Shown: positions 45,360 to 53,837, counted from the stretch's first letter. The stretch is 64,000 nt of DNA from Gemmatimonadota bacterium (GCA_016874005.1 VGVQ01000008.1:97463-161462); one strand, 5' to 3'. Program-made: numbers and translations. The notes: generated by a model from the letters alone, not told the origin.

Positions 45360-46327
45360 GAGCCCTCGTGACCGGAGCGACGGGCTTCGTGGGTGGGCTG
45401 CTGGCCGCCCGCTTGCGCGAGCGCGGCGATACCGTCGTGGCACTGGTTCGAGACCCCCGCCGCGCCACCGATCTGGCGAACATGGGAGTCGAATTGGTGA
45501 CCGGGGATCTGGCCGACCAGGCGGCCCTCACGACCGCCATCCGCGGGGTCGAAATCGTCTACCATGTGGCGGGGGCCATCGCCGCCCCCGACGAAGCCGG
45601 GTTCATGACGGTCAATCGGGACGGCACCGCCTCGGTGGTGGAGGCCGCCGAAAGAGCCGGGGTATCCCGTCTGCTCCTGGTGTCGTCGCTCGCGGCGAGC
45701 GGACCCTCAGCCCCCGACCGGCCCCATCGCGATCCCGCCGTCGCCGCCCCGGTAACCCAGTATGGGCGCAGTAAGCTGGCCGCCGAGCAGGTGGTCGAGA
45801 AGGCGGCCGTCGACTGGACCATCGTCCGGCCACCGGCGGTCTATGGCCCCCGCGATCGCGAGCTGCTGCGGATCTTCAAAGCGGTGGCCAAATTCGGAAT
45901 CGCGCCGGTGTTCGGGCGCGGGCTCCAGCAGTTGTCGCTGATCTACGGCCCGGACCTCGCCGACGCCCTGATCGCCGCCGCAACCTCGCCAGGAACCCGG
46001 AAGCGACGCTACTACGCGGCCCACCCCGAGGTCCACACCTTCCGCTCGATGGTCACCAGCATCGCCCAGGCAGCGAACCGTGCCGAGCGGATTCTCCCGA
46101 TCCCGATCGCGGTGGGGCGAGCCGTCCTCGTGGTGACCGAAACGGTGGCTCGATTCACTGGCCGAACCACGATCCTCACGACCGACAAGGGAAACGAGCT
46201 GTTCCAGCCGGCCTGGACCTGTGACCCGAGCAGCCTCACCGAAGCGACCGGCTGGGCCCCCACGGTGGCTCTCAGCGAGGGCGCCGGCGCGACGCTGGAG
46301 TGGTATCGGCGCGCCGGATGGCTCTGA
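45356..46327 (+). CDS. cerR: NAD(P)-dependent epimerase/dehydratase-type ceramide reductase
   Basis: A 323-residue extended short-chain dehydrogenase. The nucleotide-binding motif G7-A-T-G-F-V-G13, the LLLVSSLAASG strand with Ser111, and the catalytic Y136-x-x-x-K140 are all intact. In bacterial sphingolipid loci the extended SDR next to spt and the GNAT acyltransferase reduces the 3-keto group of the acylated intermediate (CerR); this assignment rests on context. It might instead be a sterol- or sugar-type SDR. The ATG overlaps the preceding stop as ATGA, and the 3' end overlaps the PAP2 gene by 10 bp. Confidence 0.78.
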   Translation: MRALVTGATGFVGGLLAARLRERGDTVVALVRDPRRATDLANMGVELVTGDLADQAALTTAIRGVEIVYHVAGAIAAPDEAGFMTVNRDGTASVVEAAERAGVSRLLLVSSLAASGPSAPDRPHRDPAVAAPVTQYGRSKLAAEQVVEKAAVDWTIVRPPAVYGPRDRELLRIFKAVAKFGIAPVFGRGLQQLSLIYGPDLADALIAAATSPGTRKRRYYAAHPEVHTFRSMVTSIAQAANRAERILPIPIAVGRAVLVVTETVARFTGRTTILTTDKGNELFQPAWTCDPSSLTEATGWAPTVALSEGAGATLEWYRRAGWL

Positions 46328-47154
46328 AGCGCCGGAGCGCCGAGTGGGTCCTGGTGGGCTATGCGGCCTTGGTTGTCTCGGTAGCCGCCACTCGGATCGA
46401 CCGCTATCCGGCGGCCGGGTGGGCGATCGGCGCGCACCTCGGAGTGATCGGTCTGGTCGGGTTGTTCCAGTCGGCTCGGCTGGGGCGGGTCGGCTCACTG
46501 GCGCGAGAGATCGCACCGATCGTGCTGTTGCTCGCTCTCTATGGTGCGCTCGACCTGGTGAGCGGCTTCGGCGCCGTCGCCACTCACGACCCGACGGTTC
46601 AGGGATGGGAGCTGAGCCTCTTCGGCGAACAGATAAGTCGAACCTGGTGGCAGCGGCAGCCAAGCGGGGTGGCTTCGAGCGTCTTTCATGCCGCGTATTT
46701 CGTCTACTACGTCCTGGTGCCGTTTCCGGTCATTCTCTATCTCGCCAGGGCTCGGCCCCAACTTGCCCGGCGAGCCACCGGCGCGATTCTCGTCACCTTC
46801 GCGATCTGCTACGCCATCTTTCTCCTCCTACCGGTCGCCGGCCCCTATTACGAATTCCCCAGGCCGGCCGAGTGGTTCATCGCCAACCCACCGGCCCGCG
46901 CGGTCTACGCGATCTTGAATGCCGGAAGCTCCTACGGCGCCGCCTTTCCGTCATCCCACGTCGCCGCCACCTGGATCAGCGTCTGGGCCCTGTCCTGGGA
47001 CGCCCCTCGGTGGGCGGTCGGGCTGAGCATCCCGGCCACCCTCCTGACGGTCGGAGTCGTCTACTGCCAGATGCACTACGCCGTCGACGCGCTCGCCGGC
47101 CTGGCCGTTGCCGGCGTCGTCGCTACGGTTGGTCGTAACGCTCGAGGTAGTTGA
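46318..47154 (+). CDS. PAP2/Aur1-like membrane phosphatase or head-group transferase
   Basis: A 278-residue membrane protein with about six to seven helices and the phosphatase/transferase motifs of the PAP2 superfamily: AFPSSHVAA with His214 and HYAVDALAG with His253 and Asp257, plus FHAAYFVYYVLVPFPVILYL near residues 123-142, a pattern seen in the PAP2_3 (Aur1/inositol-phosphorylceramide-synthase-like) branch. As the fourth gene of a ceramide operon, it could transfer a phospho-head-group to ceramide or remove phosphate from a lipid. The ATG at 46318 lies within the end of the reductase gene (10-bp overlap). The 3' end overlaps the convergent beta-propeller gene by 32 bp. Confidence 0.75.
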   Translation: MALKRRSAEWVLVGYAALVVSVAATRIDRYPAAGWAIGAHLGVIGLVGLFQSARLGRVGSLAREIAPIVLLLALYGALDLVSGFGAVATHDPTVQGWELSLFGEQISRTWWQRQPSGVASSVFHAAYFVYYVLVPFPVILYLARARPQLARRATGAILVTFAICYAIFLLLPVAGPYYEFPRPAEWFIANPPARAVYAILNAGSSYGAAFPSSHVAATWISVWALSWDAPRWAVGLSIPATLLTVGVVYCQMHYAVDALAGLAVAGVVATVGRNARGS

Positions 47155-48260
47155 GGCCGTCCGGGTCGGTGTGCCGGAGATAAAGCCCCTTGGTGCCGAC
47201 AGCGATCAGCCGCCGATCCTTCGGGAGCACCACTCGACTGACGATCGCGCCGTTCGAACCGATGACATCGAACCGCCGCGCGGCGCCGGCCGGCACCGAC
47301 TTTTCGACCCAGACCCGGCCAGCCGGGTCGACCACCACCGTCCCGGTCACGGTCGGCTTGTGGGCCGGCCATTCTTGGCCCGAGATATCGGGCTCATCGC
47401 CTTGCCCGTCGCGGCCTCGCCCCCGGCGGAATGACATCGAAACGTTTCCATTCTCGTTGCTCACCGACACCGACAGACCGTTGGCCGCGCTCTCGGCGAG
47501 GTATTCCCGTTTTTCGGCGTCGCGAATCGGCACCGGCGTCGCCGCAAGCACGGGTCCGGCCACGGGCGCCGCGCCCGGGGTCACCAGATCCACCCGGTAC
47601 GACGGCACCCGGACGATCGCGAGCCGACCGTCGTTACCCACGGCCCAAGCCTCCTGGGCAGGGTACGGGGCCGGCCGTTGCGACACCCGGCGGTCGTTAG
47701 GTCCTCCCGAGGACCTGGTCACCAGCGCGGGCAGTTTGACGCGAGCGACGGTATCGAACTTGCTCGCCGCCCGATCCCACCGGATCACCGGGGCGGAATC
47801 GGTCCGCCCGCCGGCTCCGGGCGGTTGATAGTAGATCCGGCCGCGGCCATCGACCCCCCGCGGAATGATCAGCGAGAACCCGCCCGGTCCACCGGGCGTG
47901 CCCTGCGCCAATGGCGCCGACTCACGATACTTCTGGGCCCCGTCGAACAAACTCATTCTCCCGTTGCCCAGGTCGACGAGCAGGGTGGCATCGTCGGGCA
48001 ACGGGAACAACGCGTCGGGGGCCTTGTACTCCCCAGGCCCCTGCCCCCCCCCGCCCCACAGTGTCGATCTTGCCGGTGGTCAGGTTGACCCGGAGCAGGG
48101 CGTTGTCGATCCCATCGGCGACCAGGAGCCTGCCATCGGCCAACTCCCGTACCCCATAGATGGAACTGAACTGATGGTCCAGCCGGGCGGTCGGCTGGGT
48201 GAGGGTTCGCTCTCGGGCGCCGAGCGGCGCGGCGATCAAGATGAGAAGCAGTCGACGCAT
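47123..48260 (-). pseudogene. Six-bladed beta-propeller exported protein, frameshifted at a G9 run
   Basis: Two minus-strand frames together encode one exported beta-propeller of about 378 residues. The first (from 48260) has signal peptide MRRLLLILIAAPLG and blades up to TTGKIDTVGRGG; then the frame is lost. The second resumes with QGPGEYKAPDALFPLPDDATLLVDLGNGRM and continues to the stop at 47123. The switch is at nine consecutive C on the plus strand (48044-48052); eight would restore one frame. The GQGPGEY motif is typical of six-bladed propellers common in this type of bacterium. The break may be a sequencing or assembly error, a phase-variable site or a real mutation. The gene overlaps the PAP2 gene's end by 32 bp. 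Confidence 0.75.
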
Positions 48261-48342
48261 GAGGCGGTTGCTCCGTGAGTTCGGATGGGACGACGCAATG
48301 ATGCCCGGACCTCGGCAAAGGTCGCGGACTCAGAACGACGAA

Positions 48343-48364
48343 CGGGGCCCAACACTGGGCCCCG
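48343..48364 (-). terminator. Probable terminator/hairpin after the cupredoxin gene
   Basis: A perfect nine-base stem CGGGGCCCA/TGGGCCCCG around the tetraloop ACAC, 29 bp past the cupredoxin stop and upstream of the beta-propeller gene. The downstream minus-strand sequence TTCGTCGTTC is only weakly T-rich, so termination efficiency is uncertain. Confidence 0.5.
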
Positions 48365-48392
48365 TCGTAGGTCAGTTCCCGGTCGGCTCCGA

Positions 48393-48857
48393 CTACTTGA
48401 CCGTGATCACCATGTTCATGCCCATGGCCTGGTGCGGGGTGCAGGTGAGCTTGTAGGTACCCGCCACCGCGCCGGCGAACGTCACAGCATAGTCTTCCCC
48501 GTCCATCTTGAGCGGGCCGCTCAGCGAATCGAGCTTGTCTCCCGCAGCCGTCATCGCGGCGACCATAGCCGGAATGGCGGCGGGCGGTATGCTGTCGGCG
48601 AAGAATTGAACGTTGTGGGGCGACCCGCTCACCGACTTGAAGATCACTTGGTCGCCGGAGTTGATGGTCAGGTCGTGCGGAACGAACTTGTAGTTGGTAC
48701 CGTCGAACTCCATGGTGACGGTGTGCCCGCCCCCAGCGGGCGCCGCAGCTGGAGCCGCGGCCGTAGTATCGGTCGCCGGTTGAGCCGCCGGCTTGTCGCC
48801 GCCACCGCACGCGACCAAGGTCATCGTCGCCGCCGCTGCCATCAGGTGCTTGTACAT
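48393..48857 (-). CDS. Cupredoxin (plastocyanin/azurin-like) lipoprotein
   Basis: A 154-residue exported blue-copper protein. The signal MYKHLMAAAATMTLVAC has a lipobox with Cys17, so it is membrane-anchored; an Ala/Pro/Thr-rich linker follows. The copper ligands are His81 (SPHN), Cys139 (LTCTPH), His142 and Met145 or Met147. Such proteins shuttle electrons in the periplasm, for example from an alternative complex III to a terminal oxidase. A TGTGA-N6-TCACA palindrome lies 68 bp upstream of the start, matching the one before the complex III operon, so the two may be co-regulated. ATG 48857 has a G-rich Shine-Dalgarno nine bases upstream. Confidence 0.88.
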   Translation of the reverse strand: MYKHLMAAAATMTLVACGGGDKPAAQPATDTTAAAPAAAPAGGGHTVTMEFDGTNYKFVPHDLTINSGDQVIFKSVSGSPHNVQFFADSIPPAAIPAMVAAMTAAGDKLDSLSGPLKMDGEDYAVTFAGAVAGTYKLTCTPHQAMGMNMVITVK

Positions 48858-48924
48858 CGAGACTGTCCCCCAGGGGTGATGGTGTTCACGTGGCGGGCCG
48901 CGTGGAACGGGGACCCGAGCACGC

Positions 48925-48942
48925 TTGTGAAATGATTCACAA
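48925..48942. promoter_or_regulatory. CRP/FNR-type palindromic operator
   Basis: TTGTGAAATGATTCACAA is a perfect inverted repeat with 7-bp arms; it contains TGTGA-N6-TCACA, the consensus layout of CRP/FNR-family sites. It lies between the cupredoxin gene (start 48857, minus) and the Cys-rich gene (start 48992, plus), so it could serve either or both. A close copy is at 58921-58938. The cognate regulator is not in the window. Confidence 0.7.
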
Positions 48943-48991
48943 ATATATGGCGGTTGTAATGGCAACTCCAGCCCCTAGTTTTCCATCCGAG

Positions 48992-49777
48992 ATGACAGCC
49001 ATCCCCGCTTCCAACCAACCCCCTCGGTGCCGCCGAATGGGACGGCACTGTCGCGAGTTGTCGGTCACCCTTCGCGTCGCCAGCTACCACGACGGCCCCC
49101 GCTCCGGCGACGACGAGGCCACCTGGCTATTCGGCCACACCGAGCGAATGAGCTTCGGCCGGCCCTGGCGTCACCGCGGATACCTGATGGCCGAGGCGAT
49201 CCTCGCCGTCCCCTGCCGCCACCTGGAAGGCGGAGGTCCCTGGGCGCATTGCCGCGCCCATGGCTTTAAGAGCAAACTGCCGCCCGGGCGTCATGCGGCG
49301 GTTCCGCGCCAGCTCCCCGGCGATCGATTCGAGTACGTCCACCGGGGACAGCTGGTAGCCGGGACGCTCGCCCCGAACACCGGTTCGCGGCGCTCCCTCC
49401 CGGTGGCGGCGTCCGACAACCCCTGCGCCACGGCCCCCTGCCGGACCGCGAACAATGAACGGGGCGTGGCCTGCTGCCGCGATCTGCAGGTGGAGATCCT
49501 CTGCTCGCCGCGGGCGACTTGGCTCGAGTCCTTGATCCGGCACCGAGCCCCGCCCTACCTCTGCAAGGTCGAGCGGGAGTCCGACGATTCGCTGGGGGCC
49601 GAACTGATCTCGGCCTGCGGCTACCTTGATCAGGCCCGTTCAGGTTGCGTGCTCCACGACCGGCAACGCCCCGATGGATCTCGGGCCAAGCCGGAGTTGT
49701 GTTACGAGTGGCCCGACGGAGCGGAGGTTTTCCACACCAAATGTCTCTTCCGACCTGAGGCGCGGGATTGCAAATAG
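48992..49777 (+). CDS. Cysteine-rich conserved hypothetical protein
   Basis: A 261-residue soluble protein with 15 cysteines, several in close pairs (DNPCATAPC, GVACCRDLQVEILC, PPYLCKVERE, ISACGYLD, ELCYEWPDG, TKCLF). The spacing recalls Cys-cluster proteins that bind zinc or an iron-sulfur centre (YkgJ-like), but I cannot align it to that family with confidence. No signal peptide is visible. Codon use shows strong GC3 bias in this frame, supporting a real gene. The start is uncertain; ATG 48992 is a conservative choice, with others at 48932-48959 overlapping the CRP/FNR-like palindrome. It precedes an ECF sigma gene by 164 bp. Confidence 0.65.
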   Translation: MTAIPASNQPPRCRRMGRHCRELSVTLRVASYHDGPRSGDDEATWLFGHTERMSFGRPWRHRGYLMAEAILAVPCRHLEGGGPWAHCRAHGFKSKLPPGRHAAVPRQLPGDRFEYVHRGQLVAGTLAPNTGSRRSLPVAASDNPCATAPCRTANNERGVACCRDLQVEILCSPRATWLESLIRHRAPPYLCKVERESDDSLGAELISACGYLDQARSGCVLHDRQRPDGSRAKPELCYEWPDGAEVFHTKCLFRPEARDCK

Positions 49778-49885
49778 TTGATTGACAAGCACTTAGACGT
49801 CTGGCCAAGGCGCCAGCTCCTATCATCCTGCCTCGCCGGATGGGCGGGTAAGTCGATGGAGCCACTAGATTTGGGTGTGTCGCCT

Positions 49886-49911
49886 GGGATGGGAGAGACG
49901 TCTCCTATCCC
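49886..49911 (+). promoter_or_regulatory. Stem-loop in the leader of the second ECF sigma gene
   Basis: GGGAT-G-GGAGA pairs with TCTCC-T-ATCCC (one G-U in RNA) around the tetraloop GACG, ending 30 bases before the sigma start. The word AGACGTCT inside it also occurs at 49795-49802 in the same intergenic region. There is no T-tract, so it is more likely a leader structure or an operator than a terminator. Confidence 0.4.
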
Positions 49912-49941
49912 GTCGGAGGCCGACCCTAGAGAGCGAGTGGA

Positions 49942-50457
49942 ATGACCGACGAGATCGAACGCCTCTACAAAACGACCTACACCGCCGTGGTTCGGTTCCT
50001 GTACCGCAAGGTCTGGGATGCCGACCGGGCGGAGGATTTGGCGCAGGAGGTGTTCATCCGAGCAATGGCACATCGGCCGGAGAAGCCCCGCTCGTGGGTG
50101 TTCGCGGTGGCCGCCAACCTCGCCCGGGACGAAGCGCGAGCAGCCATCCGCCGAAAGCGGCACCTCACCCTGCTCAGCAACGATCCGGTTCCGATGTCGA
50201 CGCCAGACGCTGGGGCCGACGACGCCGTCGAGAACGACGAACGCAAGGCGCAAGTTCAGCAAGCGCTCGACACCCTGAGCGATCGGGATCGCCAGGTACT
50301 GCTGCTGTGGGACGCCGGGATGAGCTATCCCGAGATCGCCGAGTCTACTGGACTGGCGGTGGGAGCGATCGGCACGACCCTGGCCCGGGCCCGCAAGCGA
50401 CTACTCGAAGCCTACGACAGGATGGATTTTGGAAACCGGCACGCGGCACATTCCTGA
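49942..50457 (+). CDS. ECF RNA polymerase sigma factor
   Basis: A 171-residue ECF sigma. Region 2: LYKTTYTAVVRFLYRKVWDADRAEDLAQEVFIRAMAH and RSWVFAVAANLARDEARAAIRRKRH. Region 4: VQQALDTLSDRDRQVLLLWDAGMSYPEIAESTGLAVGAIGTTLARARKRLLEAY. The gene overlaps the next one, a zf-HC2 anti-sigma, by 29 bp, so the pair is translationally coupled. A hairpin precedes the start. This is the second independent ECF module in the window; the first is at 17.3-18.5 kb. The inducing signal is unknown. Confidence 0.9.
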   Translation: MTDEIERLYKTTYTAVVRFLYRKVWDADRAEDLAQEVFIRAMAHRPEKPRSWVFAVAANLARDEARAAIRRKRHLTLLSNDPVPMSTPDAGADDAVENDERKAQVQQALDTLSDRDRQVLLLWDAGMSYPEIAESTGLAVGAIGTTLARARKRLLEAYDRMDFGNRHAAHS

Positions 50458-51397
50458 AGACGAGCTCCACGCCTACCTCGACCAGGCGCTTTCCCGGTCG
50501 CAGTGCGTGGAGATCGAGTGCCATTTGGCCACCTGCCGGGCGTGCCACCTCGAGCGCGAACAGATCGCCTCGATGCGCGACCGAACCACCGCCCTGCTCG
50601 CCCTGGCCGCACCTCGGCGGCCGATCGTGGCCCCGGCGTTTGCCGCGCTCAAGGCCCGTCCGGCCGCGGCGCGGCGGAGCGGCCTTGCTACCCGGCTCGG
50701 ACTCGGGCTCGGGCTGGTGGCCGCGGGTCTCGGGGCGGCCGTGGTCGCGAGTCAGCTGTTCTCAAGCCCGGCGGCGAGCGGTGCGATCTCGGAGACGGTC
50801 GCGGTAGCGCCGCCGGTCCGCCCAGTGGAGCGGGCCCTGGTGGCGCTCGGCCCGGTGTCCCTGGTCGAGCCGGACCCGGCGCCCGCGGAGGCGCCACCGC
50901 CGAAACCTCGGCGACCGACGGCCCACGCCGGATCGGTCCAGCTCGTGGTCAGCGATCCCGTCGTCCAAGTGGCGACGCTCGCCCCCGAGACGGAGCCGTT
51001 CCAACTCGCGGGCCTTTGGCAATCGGTTGACCTCCGGCAGGCGGAGACCGAGACGGCCGGTCACCTGCCCAAGATCGACGGGCTCCCGATCATCGACATC
51101 CAGCTGCAGCGTGGCGGTGGCGATCAGCGACCGCTGATCGTGATCGCTCAACAGCATCCCTCGGGTAGGATCCTCAGGACGATCGAGGGACCGATGGATC
51201 GGGTCGAGGCATTGCTCGAGGCGCAGGTAACCGCCCGAACCTCCGCGGTCCGAGCCAGTGTGCCGTCGATGACCCCTCCCGACTACGTCCTCGACGGGGC
51301 CAGCAACGCCCGTCGCGGTCTGCGGATGTTGACCGTGATGGGTGACCTCCCCGCCGACACCCTCAACGCGCTCGCTCGCGCGATCGAGGTCCGGTAG
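50429..51397 (+). CDS. Zinc-finger (zf-HC2) anti-sigma factor with large C-terminal domain
   Basis: A 322-residue membrane anti-sigma. The motif is His32-x3-Cys36-x2-Cys39. A transmembrane helix follows near residues 90-112 (RLGLGLGLVAAGLGAAVVASQLF), then a Pro/Ala-rich linker and a roughly 150-residue periplasmic domain ending DTLNALARAIEVR. The TTG start at 50429 has AGGATGGA about five bases upstream and overlaps the sigma gene by 29 bp. The large extracytoplasmic part is a candidate sensor. The gene is convergent with the end of the actF gene, 16 bp away. Confidence 0.85.
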   Translation: METGTRHIPEDELHAYLDQALSRSQCVEIECHLATCRACHLEREQIASMRDRTTALLALAAPRRPIVAPAFAALKARPAAARRSGLATRLGLGLGLVAAGLGAAVVASQLFSSPAASGAISETVAVAPPVRPVERALVALGPVSLVEPDPAPAEAPPPKPRRPTAHAGSVQLVVSDPVVQVATLAPETEPFQLAGLWQSVDLRQAETETAGHLPKIDGLPIIDIQLQRGGGDQRPLIVIAQQHPSGRILRTIEGPMDRVEALLEAQVTARTSAVRASVPSMTPPDYVLDGASNARRGLRMLTVMGDLPADTLNALARAIEVR

Positions 51398-51413
51398 CCG
51401 ACGGGGACCGGCG

Positions 51414-52754
51414 TCAGGCCGTCAACTCTTTGGGATGAGCGTAGTCCGTCTCTTTCTCTTCGTGTCCGAACTCATGGCCGTGGCCATGCTCCGCTTCGAT
51501 CGTCAACGTCGTCAACGCGAGTCTCGGCGATATCATCGGGAAGCGGCGCGCGAAAAGGGCGTGGCAAAGCAGGAACAAGCCCAGCATCAGCGCGGTCGGC
51601 CCCACCTCGGGTAGGCCGAACACCGGACCGTGCTCCGCGGTGACCGACGGCAGCACCAGCAGGTACCGCTCGACCCACAACGAGACGAAGCTGATCGCCG
51701 CGAAGAGGCCAAGGGTCACCTGGGTCTTCTTGGTCGCCACGAACAGGAGGCCAAAGAAGGGCACCAGGAACATCCCGACGAAGACCGCCCGGCCCACCGG
51801 CATCCAGTCGCCCCACAGGCGGGCAAAGACGAAGCCGGTCTCCTCGGGGAGGTTGCCGTACCAGATCACCAGGAACTGAGACCACATGAGGTAGGTCCAG
51901 AACACCGTGAATCCGAAGCAAAGCTTGCCGAGGTCATGGCGCTGTTTTGGGCTGACCAGATCGGCGATCCCCAGCTGGCGCTGGCCGTAGATCATCATCA
52001 GGGCGAGGCAAGTATGCGCCCCGAGGAACGAACCCATGAAATACCAGCCGCCCAGCAGATTGCTGAACCAGTGGGGCTGAAGGGCCATGATTCCATCGAA
52101 CGCGATGATCGTCATGACCAAGGCGTAGAGGACGACGTACCCGGCCGCGAGGCGGTTGATCCTCGCCTGGTGCGCTCCAGCGGCGGCCGGATCGTAGCCC
52201 GACACCATCCTCTGGTAGCCGTCTCGCCGAGCCACTTCCCCACCATTCAGGGCGGCGTGCATGTCGGGGATCATGTCGGCCTTGATCAGGGCCCAGCCCA
52301 CTCCGAACATCGCCAACAGCCCACCGATCAGACGGATCGCCATGAACGGGTGGGAGAGCCATACGGCCTTGCCGTGCGGCAGCGAGTGGAGCTGTTCGTG
52401 CATGTGGCCGAAGACCGCCTGGTAGCCGACCGTCATCATCAAAACGGCCCCGGCGAGTGAGACCACCGCGAAAAAGACGTTGGCCTGGGCGAATCGGATG
52501 AGCACACCCGACCACTTGGCATTGGCCAGCTTGTGCACCGCCGCGATGGCAACGCTGCCGGCCGCGATCCCGGTGAAGAAGATCCAGTTGACATGGAACA
52601 GCTGCCAGGCCCGTTCGGCGTGACCGGTCGCGTAGGCATAGCCGAACAGGCCCAATCCGACCACCGCCAGGACGAGGCCGAGGGTCCAGAACAGATCGTA
52701 GCGGCCCTTGCTCCCGGCCGCGATCAGGCGAGACCGCAGTTGGGCGATGCTCAT
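51414..52754 (-). CDS. actF: Alternative complex III, quinol-binding membrane subunit ActF (NrfD-like)
   Basis: A 446-residue polytopic membrane protein of the NrfD/PsrC fold with about ten helices. In alternative complex III, ActC and ActF are the two NrfD-like subunits; this is the last gene of the operon and the one lacking the long N-terminal cytoplasmic segment of ActC. Typical blocks are WQLFHVNWIFFTGIAAGSVAIAA, IIAFDGIMALQPHWFSNLLGGWYFMGSFLGAH and FWTYLMWSQFLVIWYGNLPEET. The C-terminus is a His/Glu-rich tail (EAEHGHGHEFGHEEKE). The ATG overlaps the actE stop as ATGA. No cytochrome oxidase genes follow, unlike in many act operons. Confidence 0.88.
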   Translation of the reverse strand: MSIAQLRSRLIAAGSKGRYDLFWTLGLVLAVVGLGLFGYAYATGHAERAWQLFHVNWIFFTGIAAGSVAIAAVHKLANAKWSGVLIRFAQANVFFAVVSLAGAVLMMTVGYQAVFGHMHEQLHSLPHGKAVWLSHPFMAIRLIGGLLAMFGVGWALIKADMIPDMHAALNGGEVARRDGYQRMVSGYDPAAAGAHQARINRLAAGYVVLYALVMTIIAFDGIMALQPHWFSNLLGGWYFMGSFLGAHTCLALMMIYGQRQLGIADLVSPKQRHDLGKLCFGFTVFWTYLMWSQFLVIWYGNLPEETGFVFARLWGDWMPVGRAVFVGMFLVPFFGLLFVATKKTQVTLGLFAAISFVSLWVERYLLVLPSVTAEHGPVFGLPEVGPTALMLGLFLLCHALFARRFPMISPRLALTTLTIEAEHGHGHEFGHEEKETDYAHPKELTA

Positions 52755-53335
52755 TGGGCCGCTCCCGGGATGAAGCCCTGCAACTGGCGCATGTAGTTGA
52801 CCACCGCCCAACGATCGAGGGGCCGGTAGATCTTGTCGCCATACATCGGCATGTTGCCGCGGCCGTATTTCACGACGCTGTAGAGATAGCCGTCCGGCCA
52901 GTTCTTGGCCTTGTCCGTCAAGAGCGAGGGCGCCCCGAGCCGGGGGCCGACCGGGCTCTTTCCATCTCCGGCAACGCCGTGGCAGAGGGCGCAGAACACC
53001 TGGTAGAGGGTGTCGCCGCGGGCGGTCACCGCTCGGCCGGTCGGGTTCGGGAACGCGACCGCGAAGGTCGAGTCGAAGGCATAGCGGGGAACGGCGGCGG
53101 TGGGGTCCCCAGTGCCCCAATCCACCTCACGTCCGGTAACCGGGATCGCCCCGGCCGGGGTTCGCCGCGGGACATCGTCCCGAGAATACGGGGCCACGAC
53201 CGGCGACTTGATCATGTGGTCGAACCAGGGCACCAGCTTCACCAGGTCGTCGGGCGACGGCAGGGTGTTGTAGTACCAGTTGCACCCCGACAGACCGCCG
53301 AGCAGGGCGATGGCGACGAGAGCTCTACGCCCCAT
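52751..53335 (-). CDS. actE: Alternative complex III, monoheme cytochrome c subunit ActE
   Basis: A 194-residue lipoprotein cytochrome c. The signal MGRRALVAIALLGGLSGC gives lipid Cys18. The single heme site is C115-A-L-C118-H119, with a probable axial Met in YGRGNMPMYGDKI near residue 161. The shape (lipobox, about 90-residue N-terminal extension, one c-type heme) fits ActE, which passes electrons from the complex to periplasmic acceptors. The ATG has AGGAGG upstream and lies 11 bp inside the actD gene's end. Confidence 0.9.
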   Translation of the reverse strand: MGRRALVAIALLGGLSGCNWYYNTLPSPDDLVKLVPWFDHMIKSPVVAPYSRDDVPRRTPAGAIPVTGREVDWGTGDPTAAVPRYAFDSTFAVAFPNPTGRAVTARGDTLYQVFCALCHGVAGDGKSPVGPRLGAPSLLTDKAKNWPDGYLYSVVKYGRGNMPMYGDKIYRPLDRWAVVNYMRQLQGFIPGAAQ

Positions 53336-53837
53336 GTTCGGAGACCTCCTCTGACCCGGTTCGTTCGAGAAAAGTGCGGACGCTCGACCGCTGATCGGCC
53401 GCGCAGGGCACGAAGACCCCGATGGTGTCGTCGCTGAACTCGGGTCGATAGGCGCGACCCCTGAGCGACTTGAGCGCCGACAAGACGATGACGCCGATGA
53501 CGGTGAACATCGCGCCGTAGAGGATGGTGAGCTCGAAGGCAAGCACCACATACGGCGGAATGGCGCCGATCGGCTTCCCGCCGACCAGGAGTGGCCAATC
53601 ATGGGACATCCACAGCGTCATCCCGAAGCCCGCCGCGCAGCCGGTCAGGGCGCCGATCAGGGTGAACGCCCGTACCCAGCTCACCGGGTGATCGAGCGCG
53701 GCTTCGAGATGATGGTTGGGCGCGGCGCTGTAGACGGTCAGATCGCGGAACCCCTTTTCCTTGAGTCCCTTGATCGCGGCCACGGCATCGTCCTCGTGCT
53801 TGAAGGACCCGAGAACGCCGGAGACGACCTTCGTCAT
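53325..53837 (-). CDS. actD: Alternative complex III, membrane subunit ActD (DUF3341)
   Basis: A 170-residue DUF3341 protein with two transmembrane helices (about 58-80 and 95-118) and a soluble N-terminal alpha/beta domain, VVSGVLGSFKHEDDAVAAIKGLKEKGFRDLTVYSAAP. DUF3341 is the ActD subunit. The ATG start overlaps the actC stop by one base (TGATG). Position and family leave little doubt. Confidence 0.9.
   Translation of the reverse strand: MTKVVSGVLGSFKHEDDAVAAIKGLKEKGFRDLTVYSAAPNHHLEAALDHPVSWVRAFTLIGALTGCAAGFGMTLWMSHDWPLLVGGKPIGAIPPYVVLAFELTILYGAMFTVIGVIVLSALKSLRGRAYRPEFSDDTIGVFVPCAADQRSSVRTFLERTGSEEVSEHGA

Noticed and set aside
49782..49826. TTGACA at 49782 with TATCAT at 49821 as a promoter for the second sigma gene
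   Set aside because: The hexamers are individually good but the spacer is 33 bp, far beyond the usual 16-18, so they cannot form one promoter.
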